A stretch of 64,000 bases of DNA from an uncultured Aquimarina sp. (lineage in GTDB: Bacteria > Bacteroidota > Bacteroidia > Flavobacteriales > Flavobacteriaceae): assembly GCA_947489685.1 (NCBI GenBank), contig CANLEM010000001.1, forward strand, positions 930,001 to 994,000. The letters are read 5' to 3'. This document shows, piece after piece, positions 8,599-18,265 of this stretch. Below the pieces are notes generated by a model that ran no database searches, was not told where the DNA came from, and worked only from the letters and a program-made list of their open reading frames with translations. The position numbers and the translations under genes are program-made. Every line of letters starts with the position of its first letter. Within the stretch, counting starts at the first letter, position 1.

Positions 8599-8604
8599 AT
8601 GTAA

Positions 8605-8642
8605 CAATTGCCTGTGATTTTTATAGAAATTACAGGTGATTG
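8605..8642 (+). terminator. Hairpin after the aromatic operon
   Basis: Arms 8605-8620 and 8627-8642 form 16 pairs (three of them G-U) around the loop TTATAG. No T run follows directly, so it is either a weak terminator or a 3' end stabiliser. Its position just after the last gene of the operon and before the rsgA promoter supports an end-of-transcript role. Confidence 0.5.
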
Positions 8643-8732
8643 TCATTAGGTTGGATTAGTTTTTCGTTTTCGTAAATAATTGCATTTTTCGAATTAGGAA
8701 AAAAATAAACCTGTAAAGAATATTAATATTCG

Positions 8733-8740
8733 CATCTTTG
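8733..8740 (+). promoter_or_regulatory. rsgA promoter -7 element
   Basis: CATCTTTG has one mismatch to TAnnTTTG. It ends 5 bases before the ATG at 8746, which predicts a leaderless or nearly leaderless transcript. The alternative GTG at 8740 shares a base with this element and is unlikely to be the start. Confidence 0.45.
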
Positions 8741-8745
8741 TGTTT

Positions 8746-9696
8746 ATGACAGGTACAGTATATAAATCTACCGGAAGTTGGTATACCGTAAAGACTAAAG
8801 ATGGTACGGTGTATGAATGCAGGATAAAAGGTAAATTTAGAATCCAGGATATCAAAAGTACAAACCCTGTAGCTGTAGGAGATCAAGTAGATTTTAAGTT
8901 AGAAACAAACAATGATCAGGTTACTGGTGTTATAGAACATATCCATGAACGTCATAACTATATCATAAGAAAATCGGTAAAATTATCTAAACAAACACAT
9001 ATAATAGCATCAAATATTGATGTGGTGTTTTTACTAGTTACACTTAATAATCCGCTAACATTTACCACCTTTATTGATCGTTTTTTGGTTACTGCCGAAG
9101 CTTACGGTATCAAAGCTGTATTGCTTTTTAATAAAGTAGATACTTATAATGAAGATGAACTTTTGGAAATAAAATATCTGGCGGCCTTATACAGAGAAAT
9201 TGGATATGATTGTGTCGGTATTTCAGCAAAAAATGGTAAAAATACAGACAAGGTGAAAGCAATGATGGAAGGAAAAGTGAGTATGTTCTCTGGACATAGT
9301 GGAGTTGGGAAATCAACGTTGATCAATACTATAGAACCTAACCTTTCTTTACGAACTGCAGAAATTAGTAATCAACATCAACAAGGGCAACATACTACTA
9401 CTTTTGCCGAGATGTTTGATCTTGGATTTGATGCAAAAATTATTGACACTCCCGGAATAAAAGGTTTTGGAGTGGTGGATATGGATAAAGAAGAATTGGG
9501 AGATTATTTCCCTGAATTTTTTGCCTTAAAATCTGACTGTAAATTCAATAATTGTATGCATATTAATGAACCTAAATGTGCGGTAAAGGAAGCTTTGGAT
9601 AATGAAAAAATTGCATGGTCCAGATATAAGAGTTATTTACAGATTTTGGAAGGAGAAGAAGAGCATTATAGAAAAAACAACTACGACGAGGATTAA
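8746..9696 (+). CDS. rsgA: Ribosome small subunit-dependent GTPase A
   Basis: A 316-residue circularly permuted GTPase. An N-terminal OB fold (about 1-70) is followed by the G domain in permuted order: G4 NKVD, then G1 GHSGVGKS at residues 183-190, then G3 DTPGIKGFG. A C-terminal zinc-binding region carries the cysteines and histidine of CKFNNCMHINEPKC. RsgA (YjeQ) acts in late maturation of the 30S subunit and is stimulated by it. The ATG at 8746 was chosen because a promoter-like element lies directly upstream and the OB fold begins at once. Confidence 0.94.
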   Translation: MTGTVYKSTGSWYTVKTKDGTVYECRIKGKFRIQDIKSTNPVAVGDQVDFKLETNNDQVTGVIEHIHERHNYIIRKSVKLSKQTHIIASNIDVVFLLVTLNNPLTFTTFIDRFLVTAEAYGIKAVLLFNKVDTYNEDELLEIKYLAALYREIGYDCVGISAKNGKNTDKVKAMMEGKVSMFSGHSGVGKSTLINTIEPNLSLRTAEISNQHQQGQHTTTFAEMFDLGFDAKIIDTPGIKGFGVVDMDKEELGDYFPEFFALKSDCKFNNCMHINEPKCAVKEALDNEKIAWSRYKSYLQILEGEEEHYRKNNYDED

Positions 9697-9873
9697 TTTT
9701 TTTCAAACCAGAGAAAGCTAGTAACACTTCCTGCGGATTATCAAATATTTTACAAAAACAAAAAAAAACTGTCAGTTTCATTTTTTGAAACTCGTAGGAT
9801 ATAGTATTGCAAAATAAAATTGATTTTTTTTTAAAAATCAAGGTAACAAATTAGAAATTGGTGAAACATATAA

Positions 9874-10326
9874 ATGAAAGCTGTAATACAAAGAGTTTCT
9901 GAAGCTTCGGTAACTGTAGAAAAGAAAATAATTTCGAGTATACAAAAGGGATTACTCGTTTTGGTAGGTATTGAAGACCAGGATACTCAAGAGGATATTT
10001 TATGGTTGTCGGCTAAAATTGCAAGATTGCGAATTTTTGGAGATGAAAATGGAGTAATGAATAAGAGTATTAAAGAGGTAGATGGTGATGTAATTGTGGT
10101 AAGTCAATTTACATTACATGCAAGCACCAAAAAAGGGAATAGGCCTAGTTATATTAAGGCTGCAAAACCTGATATAGCAATACCTTTGTATGAGAGCTTT
10201 ATTACAGAACTTGAAAAAGAAATAGGAAAAAAAGTGGGTACAGGTGTTTTTGGAGCAGATATGAAAGTATCATTACTAAATGATGGACCTGTAACGATAA
10301 TTATTGATACAAAAAACAAAGAATAA
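9874..10326 (+). CDS. dtd: D-aminoacyl-tRNA deacylase
   Basis: A 150-residue protein of standard DTD length. The two signature motifs are present: SQFTLHAS starting at S77 (usual SQFTL-x-A/T) and NDGPVT starting at N136, the latter holding the cross-subunit Gly-cisPro element. The enzyme hydrolyses D-amino acids (and glycine on tRNA-Ala) from mischarged tRNA. The 177-base gap before it has T-rich hairpins at 9774-9792 and 9820-9841 but no convincing promoter. It is followed after 25 bases by the first DUF3857 gene, so it may lead that transcript. Confidence 0.95.
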   Translation: MKAVIQRVSEASVTVEKKIISSIQKGLLVLVGIEDQDTQEDILWLSAKIARLRIFGDENGVMNKSIKEVDGDVIVVSQFTLHASTKKGNRPSYIKAAKPDIAIPLYESFITELEKEIGKKVGTGVFGADMKVSLLNDGPVTIIIDTKNKE

Positions 10327-10351
10327 CCACCCCTAAAATAAGAGATTTGAT

Positions 10352-12265
10352 ATGCAAAAAATACTACTACCAATTCTGGTGGCAATCACCATGCTTAATT
10401 TTGTGAAGGTTTCAGCGCAAGAAGAGATAGACTTAAATAGCGCTCTAATTGATTCTTCGCTAGTTAAGAATGCAAATGCAGTAGTGTTATCTGAAGAAGT
10501 AACTATAGAGATAAAATCTGTTAATTCGATAACAACAAAGGTTAAAAAAATAATTACCGTACTTAACAAATATGGGGATAGATATGCTGACTCGTATGAA
10601 ATTTTTGATCAATCAAGAAGAATTAAAAAGATAAGTGCAATTTTTTACGATCACGAGGGTAAACAAATCAAGAAATTTAAAAAGAGTGATTTTATTGATC
10701 GCAGTATGATAGACTCGGGAGAATTGTTTGATGATACACGTATTTTATATATTAACTATACAGCAATAGGGTATCCATATACAATGGTTTTCGAAAGTGA
10801 AATAGAAAATTCGACTACAGCATTTATTAGACCTTGGAAACCAATTTCATCTAATTATTTAAGTACTCAAAAATCGACTTACACGATATCGAACCCTCGA
10901 GAACTTTCTCTTAAGGTAAAGGAGGCGAACTTTGAAAATTATGATATAGATACTAGAAAAAACGGAGATAGTACAATATACTCTATTGTTAATATTCCTT
11001 CAAAAGAGCCAGAAGTTTTAAGCCCAATGGGGGATGATATTTTTCCATCAGTAAATGTAGCGTTAACAACGTTTGTTTTAGAAGGTGTTCGAGGTACAGC
11101 AGTAGATTGGAAATCTTTAGGAAAATGGATGTATGAAGAACTTTTAAGAGATAGAGATCAATTACCGCAAGAAACTATAGATGAGGTTGCTAAGTTGGTA
11201 GAGGGAGCAAAAACGAAAAAAGAAAAGGCCAAATTGATTTATGAATATGTACAAGAAAAAACGAGATATATAAGTGTTCAATTAGGTATTGGAGGTTGGA
11301 TGCCTTTTTTGGCAAGTGATGTAGATCGATTGGGATATGGGGATTGTAAAGCATTAACCAATTATACAAAAGCCATATTAGAAAGTCAGGAAATCCCTTC
11401 GTATTATACAGTAGTATTCGCAAAAAGAAGAAAAGATATTGATCCAGATTTTACATCTATACAAGGAAATCATGTAATTCTAAATATTCCTGATAAAGAA
11501 GAAGATATATGGTTAGAATGTACAAGTCAAACGGCACCTTTTAATTTTATAGGTGATTTTACAGACGATCGAAATGTTCTAATAGTTAAACCAGAAGGAG
11601 GAGAAATCAAAAGAACTAAGAAGTATGAACCTGAAGAAAATACTTTTCTGACTCAAGCTACAGTCCATCTAAAAGCAGATACTTCTATGAAAGCTTCAAT
11701 AGAAGAAATATCAAAAGGACTGGAGTATGATAAAAGGTATGGGATTCAGTTTATGCCACCCAAGGATCAAAAACTATACAATAAAAAGAAATGGGGTTAT
11801 ATAAACAATCTCGAAGTTAATTCTATACAGCTAAAAGATGACAAAGATGACATCCAGTTTATTGAGAATATCAATGTCTCTAGTAGAAATTATGCAAAAA
11901 AGGTAGGAAATAGATTATTGGTTATCCCTAATGTGTTTAGTTGTGATCAAATTAATTTGCCTAAATATGAAAACAGGACTACTCCCTTTTTGATATCAAA
12001 AGGATATATAAATACCGATGAGTATGTTATACATCTTCCCGAAGGTTATGTTTTGAATAATTTACCAGAAAAGAAAATGCTGGAATCAGAATTCGGAAAG
12101 TATACTTATGAACTAGAAAAGATCGATGAATCAAAGATTAAATTTAAAAGATATCTCAAAATAATCGATGGTACATTCCCGAAAGAGAAGTATGAAGAGT
12201 ACCGAAAATTTAGATCCGAAATTAAGAAAATAGATAAATCCAAAATTATCCTAAAACAGGTGTAA
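10352..12265 (+). CDS. DUF3857 and transglutaminase-like domain protein, catalytic residues present
   Basis: A 637-residue exported protein with signal peptide about 1-22 ending in SAQ. An N-terminal DUF3857 beta domain (about 45-230) is followed by a transglutaminase-fold core (about 280-400) and a C-terminal beta domain. The cysteine protease-like triad is visible: C332 in GYGDCKALTNY, H374 in GNHVIL and an acidic E389 in WLECTSQ. Family members are common in Bacteroidota next to outer membrane or glycan-related genes, but their substrates are unknown. It is the first of three tandem paralogues and the only one that keeps the Cys and His. Genes are 18 and 15 bases apart, so the three are co-transcribed. 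Confidence 0.85.
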   Translation: MQKILLPILVAITMLNFVKVSAQEEIDLNSALIDSSLVKNANAVVLSEEVTIEIKSVNSITTKVKKIITVLNKYGDRYADSYEIFDQSRRIKKISAIFYDHEGKQIKKFKKSDFIDRSMIDSGELFDDTRILYINYTAIGYPYTMVFESEIENSTTAFIRPWKPISSNYLSTQKSTYTISNPRELSLKVKEANFENYDIDTRKNGDSTIYSIVNIPSKEPEVLSPMGDDIFPSVNVALTTFVLEGVRGTAVDWKSLGKWMYEELLRDRDQLPQETIDEVAKLVEGAKTKKEKAKLIYEYVQEKTRYISVQLGIGGWMPFLASDVDRLGYGDCKALTNYTKAILESQEIPSYYTVVFAKRRKDIDPDFTSIQGNHVILNIPDKEEDIWLECTSQTAPFNFIGDFTDDRNVLIVKPEGGEIKRTKKYEPEENTFLTQATVHLKADTSMKASIEEISKGLEYDKRYGIQFMPPKDQKLYNKKKWGYINNLEVNSIQLKDDKDDIQFIENINVSSRNYAKKVGNRLLVIPNVFSCDQINLPKYENRTTPFLISKGYINTDEYVIHLPEGYVLNNLPEKKMLESEFGKYTYELEKIDESKIKFKRYLKIIDGTFPKEKYEEYRKFRSEIKKIDKSKIILKQV

Positions 12266-12283
12266 AAAATAATCAATTAAATT

Positions 12284-14233
12284 ATGAATTACTTGAGTAA
12301 AACCCTTTTAGGGTTGGTTCTTATGCTTATGTGTTCGGTTTATTCTTATGGGCAAGAACATGAATTTGGAGAGATTTCTAAAGAAGAATTGTTAGAACAA
12401 TCATATCCGCTGGACAGCTCGGCAAATGCGGCAGTGCTATATGAAAGCAAAAAGATTCGATACTATTATAATGGAATAGATTTTCAACTAATCACCGATG
12501 TATATAAAAGAATAAAACTGTATAATAAAAATGGTTTTGATTATGCAAATCATGAAATTCGATTATTTAATAAAAATAGTACTCATGAACAAATCAGTGG
12601 CTTCAAGGCGGTTACGTACTCTTTGGTAAATGGAGAGATAGTCGATACAAAATTAAAGAAAAGCGATATTTTTAAAACCGAGTTTTCTGATAATTATGAT
12701 CAAATTAAATTTACAATGCCTTCATTACAAGAAGGCTCTATTATAGAGTATAAATATAGTATACTTTCGACCTTTGTTTTTAATATTGGCAGGATAAATT
12801 TACAGTATAATATACCTATTAAAAAACTGGACGTAGAGTTACTAATGCCTGATTTTTATGGATTCAAAAAATTTACTACTGGCTATTTGCCAATAAACTT
12901 AAGAGAATCTGTAGGAACTAGTTATGGTTTTAAAAGGGTGATTAATAAAATCAGCTCTCGAAATGTGCCAGCATTTAAAAGAGAACCTTTTTCAGGCAAT
13001 AGTCAGAATTATAAGTCCTCTATAGTATATGAATTAGAATACATTAAATATCGTAATGGAAGAGTTAAACAGTTTTCTTCGACTTGGGAAGATGTCACCA
13101 AGAATATATATACCAGTTCAAGGTTTGGAGATGAATTGAAAAAAAGAAAATATTACACCAAGGATATAGATAGTGTTGTTAAAGGATTAAAGAGTCCTTT
13201 AGAAAAAATCACAGCAATATATGATTATGTAAAGGAAAAAGTTGTTTGGAATAAAAGGTATTCGGTGTATACACAAAAAGGAGTTGAAAAAGCCTATGAA
13301 GAAGGAAACGGAAATTCTGCAGAAATAAACTTAATGCTTACTTCGATGCTCTCATATGAAGGGTTTTATGCTAACCCCGTCATTTTAGGGACTAGTAATA
13401 GAGTGGTTTCTTTATTCCCTACAAGAAGAGGTTTTAATTATGTAATTACACGTGTCAAATTACCCAACGGAAATACTTTTTACTTGGATGCTACTGATAA
13501 ATTTGGGCAACCTAATATTTTGCCAAACAGAGTGTTAAAAGGAGTCGGTAGGGTTATCGCAGAAAATGGAAGTTCACAAATGGTGGACCTTAGGCCTAAA
13601 ATACCTTCAGAGAATAGATATTCGATACAATGTAGTATTGATGATGCAGGAACTTTGAATGGTGTTTTTAATGCGCATTATTTGGATTATGCTGCTCATG
13701 ACTATAGAGTTCGAAATGAGTCTAGAAATGATGAAACCAAGGAAGACCGATTTAAAAAACAATATTCAATTGATGAAATAGAAAATTATTTGGTAAAAGG
13801 ACTTGAGGATTTTGGAAAAGGAGTTGTCGAGAGATCAAACTTTATTGATGAGAACCAGATTGAAATGATAGACAATGAAATGTTCTTTTCGCCTTTGTTA
13901 TTTTTGAAAGATGAAGAAAATGTTTTTAAATCTAATGAAAGAGAATACCCTGTAGATTTTGGTTATGGTTTTTCTAATATTTATAGAATAAATATTGCTA
14001 TACCAAGTGGTTATGAAGTCTCAGAAATACCTGAACAAAAAGCATTTAAATTACCCGATAATTTAGGGATGTTTTCTTATAAGTCAAATGTTATTAATGG
14101 CGAAATCCAAATAGTTGCCAAAGAGGTTATAAATGAACCCATAATAACTTCCGATTATTATCCAGTTTTAAAACAATTTTACAATCAGATTATCCAAAAA
14201 GAAAGTGATCAAGTAGTGCTTAAAAAAATATAA
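12284..14233 (+). CDS. DUF3857 and transglutaminase-like domain protein, catalytic Cys and His lost
   Basis: A 649-residue paralogue of the preceding gene, with signal peptide about 1-23 (ending YSYGQ), DUF3857 domain and transglutaminase fold. At the catalytic Cys position it has S345 in GNGNSAEINLML, and at the His position Y386 in NYVIT; the acidic residue D402 in YLDATD remains. It is therefore probably not a working transglutaminase or protease, and may be a binding or structural protein. It is much closer in sequence to the third copy than to the first, for example in the shared opening SKEELLEQSYPLDS and the shared ending IIQKESDQVVLKKI. Confidence 0.85.
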   Translation: MNYLSKTLLGLVLMLMCSVYSYGQEHEFGEISKEELLEQSYPLDSSANAAVLYESKKIRYYYNGIDFQLITDVYKRIKLYNKNGFDYANHEIRLFNKNSTHEQISGFKAVTYSLVNGEIVDTKLKKSDIFKTEFSDNYDQIKFTMPSLQEGSIIEYKYSILSTFVFNIGRINLQYNIPIKKLDVELLMPDFYGFKKFTTGYLPINLRESVGTSYGFKRVINKISSRNVPAFKREPFSGNSQNYKSSIVYELEYIKYRNGRVKQFSSTWEDVTKNIYTSSRFGDELKKRKYYTKDIDSVVKGLKSPLEKITAIYDYVKEKVVWNKRYSVYTQKGVEKAYEEGNGNSAEINLMLTSMLSYEGFYANPVILGTSNRVVSLFPTRRGFNYVITRVKLPNGNTFYLDATDKFGQPNILPNRVLKGVGRVIAENGSSQMVDLRPKIPSENRYSIQCSIDDAGTLNGVFNAHYLDYAAHDYRVRNESRNDETKEDRFKKQYSIDEIENYLVKGLEDFGKGVVERSNFIDENQIEMIDNEMFFSPLLFLKDEENVFKSNEREYPVDFGYGFSNIYRINIAIPSGYEVSEIPEQKAFKLPDNLGMFSYKSNVINGEIQIVAKEVINEPIITSDYYPVLKQFYNQIIQKESDQVVLKKI

Positions 14234-14248
14234 AACTAACTAACCATT

Positions 14249-16291
14249 ATGAATACCATACATAAAATGATATTAGGACTTTTCTTGATATCGTCAATTA
14301 ATTGTCTTGCCCAAGATTATAAATTCGGGAAAGTATCAAAAGAAGAATTGTTAGAGCAATCTTATACTCTGGATAGTACTGCTAATGCCGTAATACTGTA
14401 TGAGAATAAAAAAGTATATTATGAGTATAACCCAACCGTACGATGGTTTTTGTTAATAACAGAAGTACATCGCAGAGTAAAGCTCTATAATAAAAATGGA
14501 TTTGATTATGCCTCAGATGAGTTTTTGCTATACAAGAATGCTAGAGCCAAAGAAAAAGTTAGTGACTTAAAAGGAATTACCTATAATCTGGAAGGTGACA
14601 AGGTTATAAAGACCAAATTGAAAAAAGAGGGGATATTCGAAAATGAATTTTCTGAAAACTATGATGAAGTAAAGTTTACATTACCTAATTTACAGGATAA
14701 TTCGGTTATTGAGTATAAGTACAAGGTAATCTCACCGTTTGTATATAATATGGATCGTATTGTTTTACAAGATCAGATCCCTATTAAAAAATTAGAAGTC
14801 AAAGTAGAGATGCCAGAATATTTTAATTTTAAAAAATTTACCACAGGGTATTTACCGATAGATTTAAAAGAAACATCTTCGGATGGAAGTTTTATGTATA
14901 CTCCGAATAGAGCAAAATTCTTTGATGTTGAAAAAGGTATGGCAGGTTATGGGTCTAAACAGCCTAAACAAAAACCTAGAGCAATAGATTATAAACTTAA
15001 TGTAAACACTATTTTATCGACAGATGTACCTGCTTTTAAAACTGAAGTATATTCGGGTAATATAAACAACTATATGTCATCAGTAGTTTACGAATTGCAG
15101 TTTACAAAATTTGGTAATTCTGTAGAGAACTATGCTACCACTTGGGAAGAAATCATAAAAAAGATATACTCAAGTCCTAATTTTGGAGGAGAGTTGGATA
15201 AGACTAGTTACTATAAAGATGATATCCAACAATTAGTAGGTGGAGTTAGTGATCCGATAAAAAAAGTAGGTTTGATTTATAGTTTTGTGAAAAACAAAAT
15301 GAATTGGAATGGCAATTATAGCGACCTTACAAGACAAGGAGTGCGCAAAGCGTATAAAGAAGGAACGGGTAATGTTGCCGAGATAAACCTTATGTTGACC
15401 TCAATGTTAAAATATGCAGGAATAAAAGCTAATCCCGTATTGGTAACCTCTAATACCAAGGTGGTTTCCTTATTTCCCACTTTAGATGGGTTCGATTACG
15501 TGATTACTCGGGTTAAATTGCCCAACGGTAGTGCTTTTTACCTAGATGCTACAGATAAATACGGAGAGCCTAATGTATTGCCTACAAGAGTGATACAAGG
15601 GAGTGCTAGAGTAATCGCAGAAAACGGAAAATCACAGCGTTTAAATCTTCGCCCAAGAAAACCTTCTTTAAACAGAAATAGTTTGCAGTATGAAATAGAT
15701 GTTGACGGAGTAGTAAAAGGAAAATCCAATAACTATCATTTGGATTATTTGGCACATGGGTTTAGAGAAAAATATGGTATCTATGATCAAGAATCTCAAA
15801 TAAAAAGAATAAAAGAAAAATATGAGGTAAACGAATTGTCCAATTATGAAGTAAAAGGAGCAAACGAATTAGGGAAACCGGTAAATGAGCGTTTCGAATT
15901 TGTAGTTGATGATCAAATTGAAGTCATAGATAACGAAATGTTCTTTTCTCCTTTACTATTTTTGCGTCATAAAGAAAATGTATTCAAATCTGATGATAGA
16001 AGATACCCGGTAGATTTTGGACATGGATTTTCGGATATGTATATGGTAAATATTAAAATACCTGAAGGTTATGAAATTGTAGAGTTACCAAAATCAGGAG
16101 GGTTTAAATTACCAGATGATATGGGGTCATTCTCTTTTAATTCAAAATTAGTGAATGGTATGATTCAAATCTCGGTTACAGAAACCATGAATTCTGCTGT
16201 TATTCTTCCGCAATATTATGCTGCGATAAAAGAATACTATAACCAGATTATACAAAAAGAAAGTGATCAAGTAGTACTTAAAAAAATATAA
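14249..16291 (+). CDS. DUF3857 and transglutaminase-like domain protein, catalytic Cys and His lost
   Basis: A 680-residue third paralogue with signal peptide about 1-21. It has the same domain order, with an insertion of about 30 residues around 230-255 rich in Lys, Gly and Pro that the second copy lacks. The Cys position is V376 in GTGNVAEINLML, the His position is Y417 in DYVIT, and D433 in YLDATD is kept. The second and third copies share identical C-termini, which suggests a more recent duplication or gene conversion between them. It ends 2 bases before the MazG-like gene. Confidence 0.85.
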   Translation: MNTIHKMILGLFLISSINCLAQDYKFGKVSKEELLEQSYTLDSTANAVILYENKKVYYEYNPTVRWFLLITEVHRRVKLYNKNGFDYASDEFLLYKNARAKEKVSDLKGITYNLEGDKVIKTKLKKEGIFENEFSENYDEVKFTLPNLQDNSVIEYKYKVISPFVYNMDRIVLQDQIPIKKLEVKVEMPEYFNFKKFTTGYLPIDLKETSSDGSFMYTPNRAKFFDVEKGMAGYGSKQPKQKPRAIDYKLNVNTILSTDVPAFKTEVYSGNINNYMSSVVYELQFTKFGNSVENYATTWEEIIKKIYSSPNFGGELDKTSYYKDDIQQLVGGVSDPIKKVGLIYSFVKNKMNWNGNYSDLTRQGVRKAYKEGTGNVAEINLMLTSMLKYAGIKANPVLVTSNTKVVSLFPTLDGFDYVITRVKLPNGSAFYLDATDKYGEPNVLPTRVIQGSARVIAENGKSQRLNLRPRKPSLNRNSLQYEIDVDGVVKGKSNNYHLDYLAHGFREKYGIYDQESQIKRIKEKYEVNELSNYEVKGANELGKPVNERFEFVVDDQIEVIDNEMFFSPLLFLRHKENVFKSDDRRYPVDFGHGFSDMYMVNIKIPEGYEIVELPKSGGFKLPDDMGSFSFNSKLVNGMIQISVTETMNSAVILPQYYAAIKEYYNQIIQKESDQVVLKKI

Positions 16292-16293
16292 TT

Positions 16294-16620
16294 ATGAATA
16301 TCCAAAATGCACAACAGGCAGTTGATGACTGGATCAAGAATCATGGAGTTCGATATTTTAATGAACTGACCAATATGGCGCAACTCACAGAAGAAGTGGG
16401 CGAGGTAGCCCGAATTATTGCCAGACGTTATGGAGAACAAAGTGAAAAGGAAAGTGATAAAAATAAGGACCTAGGAGAAGAGTTGGCCGATGTACTATTT
16501 GTAGTGCTTTGTCTGGCCAATCAAACAGGTGTGGATCTGCAAGATGCTTTTGATAAAAAATTGGATATCAAAACTAAAAGAGATCATGATCGACATCATA
16601 ATAATGAAAAATTAAAATAA
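16294..16620 (+). CDS. MazG-like nucleotide pyrophosphohydrolase
   Basis: A 108-residue all-alpha NTP pyrophosphatase. The metal-binding acidic helices are seen as EEVGEVARIIARR (about residues 28-40) and EELADVLFVVLCLA (about 62-75), matching the ExxE...ExxD pattern of the MazG/dUTPase-like superfamily. It would hydrolyse a nucleoside triphosphate to the monophosphate; the specific substrate cannot be read. It sits in the middle of the dtd-to-aroA run, and its stop TAA shares a base with the next ATG. Confidence 0.85.
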   Translation: MNIQNAQQAVDDWIKNHGVRYFNELTNMAQLTEEVGEVARIIARRYGEQSEKESDKNKDLGEELADVLFVVLCLANQTGVDLQDAFDKKLDIKTKRDHDRHHNNEKLK

Positions 16621-16874
16621 TGTTTTCAGCGATAATTTCTTCAAAAAGATATTGGATTACTGTTTTATACATTGGTTTAGGCTTTATTGTAATATTCAGT
16701 ATTATTGAACACTTTATGCAATATGGAGGAGTGGATATGGACACCTTTATAAAAGAACGGATAGAAAATGAGCAATGGATACGATATTTGTTATCTAGAT
16801 TTGTAGGTGGACTGCTTTACGGTATGATCATGGGATATTACTTCGAATTAAGAAAACAAAAATCAAATCGATAA
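16620..16874 (+). CDS. Small two-helix membrane protein
   Basis: An 84-residue protein with two predicted transmembrane helices, about 10-29 (YWITVLYIGLGFIVIFSIIE) and about 58-76 (LLSRFVGGLLYGMIMGYYFE), separated by a charged loop and ending in a basic tail. I do not recognise a family. The start overlaps the stop of the MazG-like gene, and aroA starts 1 base after it ends, so it is translated as part of this operon. A Gly-rich second helix could pack against a partner. Confidence 0.7.
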   Translation: MFSAIISSKRYWITVLYIGLGFIVIFSIIEHFMQYGGVDMDTFIKERIENEQWIRYLLSRFVGGLLYGMIMGYYFELRKQKSNR

Positions 16875-16875
16875 G

Positions 16876-18096
16876 ATGAGTTTGAAATTAAAACAAGTTT
16901 CGGATCTAAAAGATAGTACTTTACAAATCACAGGTTCTAAGAGTGAAACAAATAGGTTGTTACTCTTACAAGCATTATATCCTAATGTCAAGATCAAGAA
17001 TATATCTAATAGCGATGATTCTCAATTAATGCAAAAAGCATTGGCTAGCGACAAGACTATTGTAGATATCCATCATGCTGGTACCGCTATGCGTTTTTTA
17101 ACTGCTTATTTTGCTGTAAAAGAAGGTAGAGAAACTGTACTCACAGGGAGTAAAAGAATGCAGGAACGTCCTATAAAAATATTAGTAGATGCGTTACACC
17201 AATTGGGTTGCGAGATTAGCTATGAAAAAGAAATGGGATACCCACCAATCAAAATTATTGGTAAAAAACCTACCTCAAACCGGGTAGAGTTGCAAGCTAA
17301 TGTAAGTAGTCAATACATTTCGGCCTTAATGTTGATTGCTTCTTCATTACCCAATGGTTTGATAATTTCATTATTAGGAAAAGTTACATCTGTTCCTTAT
17401 ATCAAAATGACTTTAAGTTTACTTAAAGATATTGGTATACAAGGAACATTTGAGAATAATACAATCACAATCCAATCCAATCAATCGGATGTACCTAAAG
17501 ATGTTATTGTAGAATCGGATTGGAGTTCGGCTTCTTATTTCTATAGCATTGTTGCATTATCTAATAATCTAACAGTAACTATTGGGAGTTATAAAAGAGA
17601 AAGCTATCAAGGAGATTCTGCTTTAGCAGAAATTTATAAAAACCTTGGAGTCGAAACTGTTTTTGGCGAACATACAATAACCCTGAAAAAAAATCAAAAC
17701 ACTACTACTGCTATACCCGAAGGTTTAGATTTATCAAATTCTCCGGATATTGCTCAAACCATAGTAGTTACCTGTTTTGGGTTAGGCATCGGGTGTTATC
17801 TTACAGGTTTACATACATTAAAAATTAAAGAAACAGATAGGCTTGAAGCGCTAAAAACAGAAATAGAAAAATTAGGAGGGCAAGTAGAAATAACTCTGGA
17901 TACATTGCGATTATTACCTACTTCTCAAATCAAAGAAGGAGTTTCTGTTGCTACATATAATGATCATCGTATGGCCATGGCTTTCGCTCCTTTGGCGCTT
18001 AAAACTTCTCTGTATATTGAAGATGCTAATGTGGTTTCAAAATCATATCCGGATTTTTGGGTAGATTTGAAGAAATTGGGATTCGAAGCTTTATAG
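16876..18096 (+). CDS. aroA: 3-phosphoshikimate 1-carboxyvinyltransferase (EPSP synthase)
   Basis: A 406-residue EPSP synthase, slightly shorter than the E. coli enzyme (427), as is usual in this group. Recognisable elements are GSKSETNRLLLLQAL near the N-terminus, HAGTAMRFLTAYFA (the GTAMRPL-type loop), QERPI, SSQYISALM, and KETDRLEAL with NDHRMAMAFA near the C-terminus. It joins shikimate 3-phosphate and PEP on the way to chorismate. It lies away from the aromatic operon, as the last gene of the dtd run, so it escapes that attenuator. Confidence 0.94.
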   Translation: MSLKLKQVSDLKDSTLQITGSKSETNRLLLLQALYPNVKIKNISNSDDSQLMQKALASDKTIVDIHHAGTAMRFLTAYFAVKEGRETVLTGSKRMQERPIKILVDALHQLGCEISYEKEMGYPPIKIIGKKPTSNRVELQANVSSQYISALMLIASSLPNGLIISLLGKVTSVPYIKMTLSLLKDIGIQGTFENNTITIQSNQSDVPKDVIVESDWSSASYFYSIVALSNNLTVTIGSYKRESYQGDSALAEIYKNLGVETVFGEHTITLKKNQNTTTAIPEGLDLSNSPDIAQTIVVTCFGLGIGCYLTGLHTLKIKETDRLEALKTEIEKLGGQVEITLDTLRLLPTSQIKEGVSVATYNDHRMAMAFAPLALKTSLYIEDANVVSKSYPDFWVDLKKLGFEAL

Positions 18097-18209
18097 TTGA
18101 TATAATATTAGAGCTTTTAATAAATGATGAATAAGCTTCAAAAAATGAATGCTGCTACTTGATATATATGATGATTGAGAAGAAAGAGATAAAATATATC
18201 TCGATTTAC

Positions 18210-18241
18210 TTGACAACGCCTATCACGAGATCGTATATTTG
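18210..18241 (+). promoter_or_regulatory. queA promoter
   Basis: TTG at 18210-18212 and TATATTTG at 18234-18241 are 21 bases apart, fitting the Bacteroidota -33/-7 arrangement. Transcription would start near 18247, about 20 bases before the queA ATG at 18266. An in-frame TTG at 18239 lies inside the -7 element and is rejected as start. A short inverted repeat (18186-18191 with 18197-18202) lies just upstream. Confidence 0.7.
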
Positions 18242-18265
18242 CACCTTCAAAAAAAACAGACACTA

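Noticed and set aside
9774..9841. T-rich hairpins before dtd as riboswitch or attenuator
   Set aside because: Stems are almost all A-T and there is no second competing structure or leader frame.
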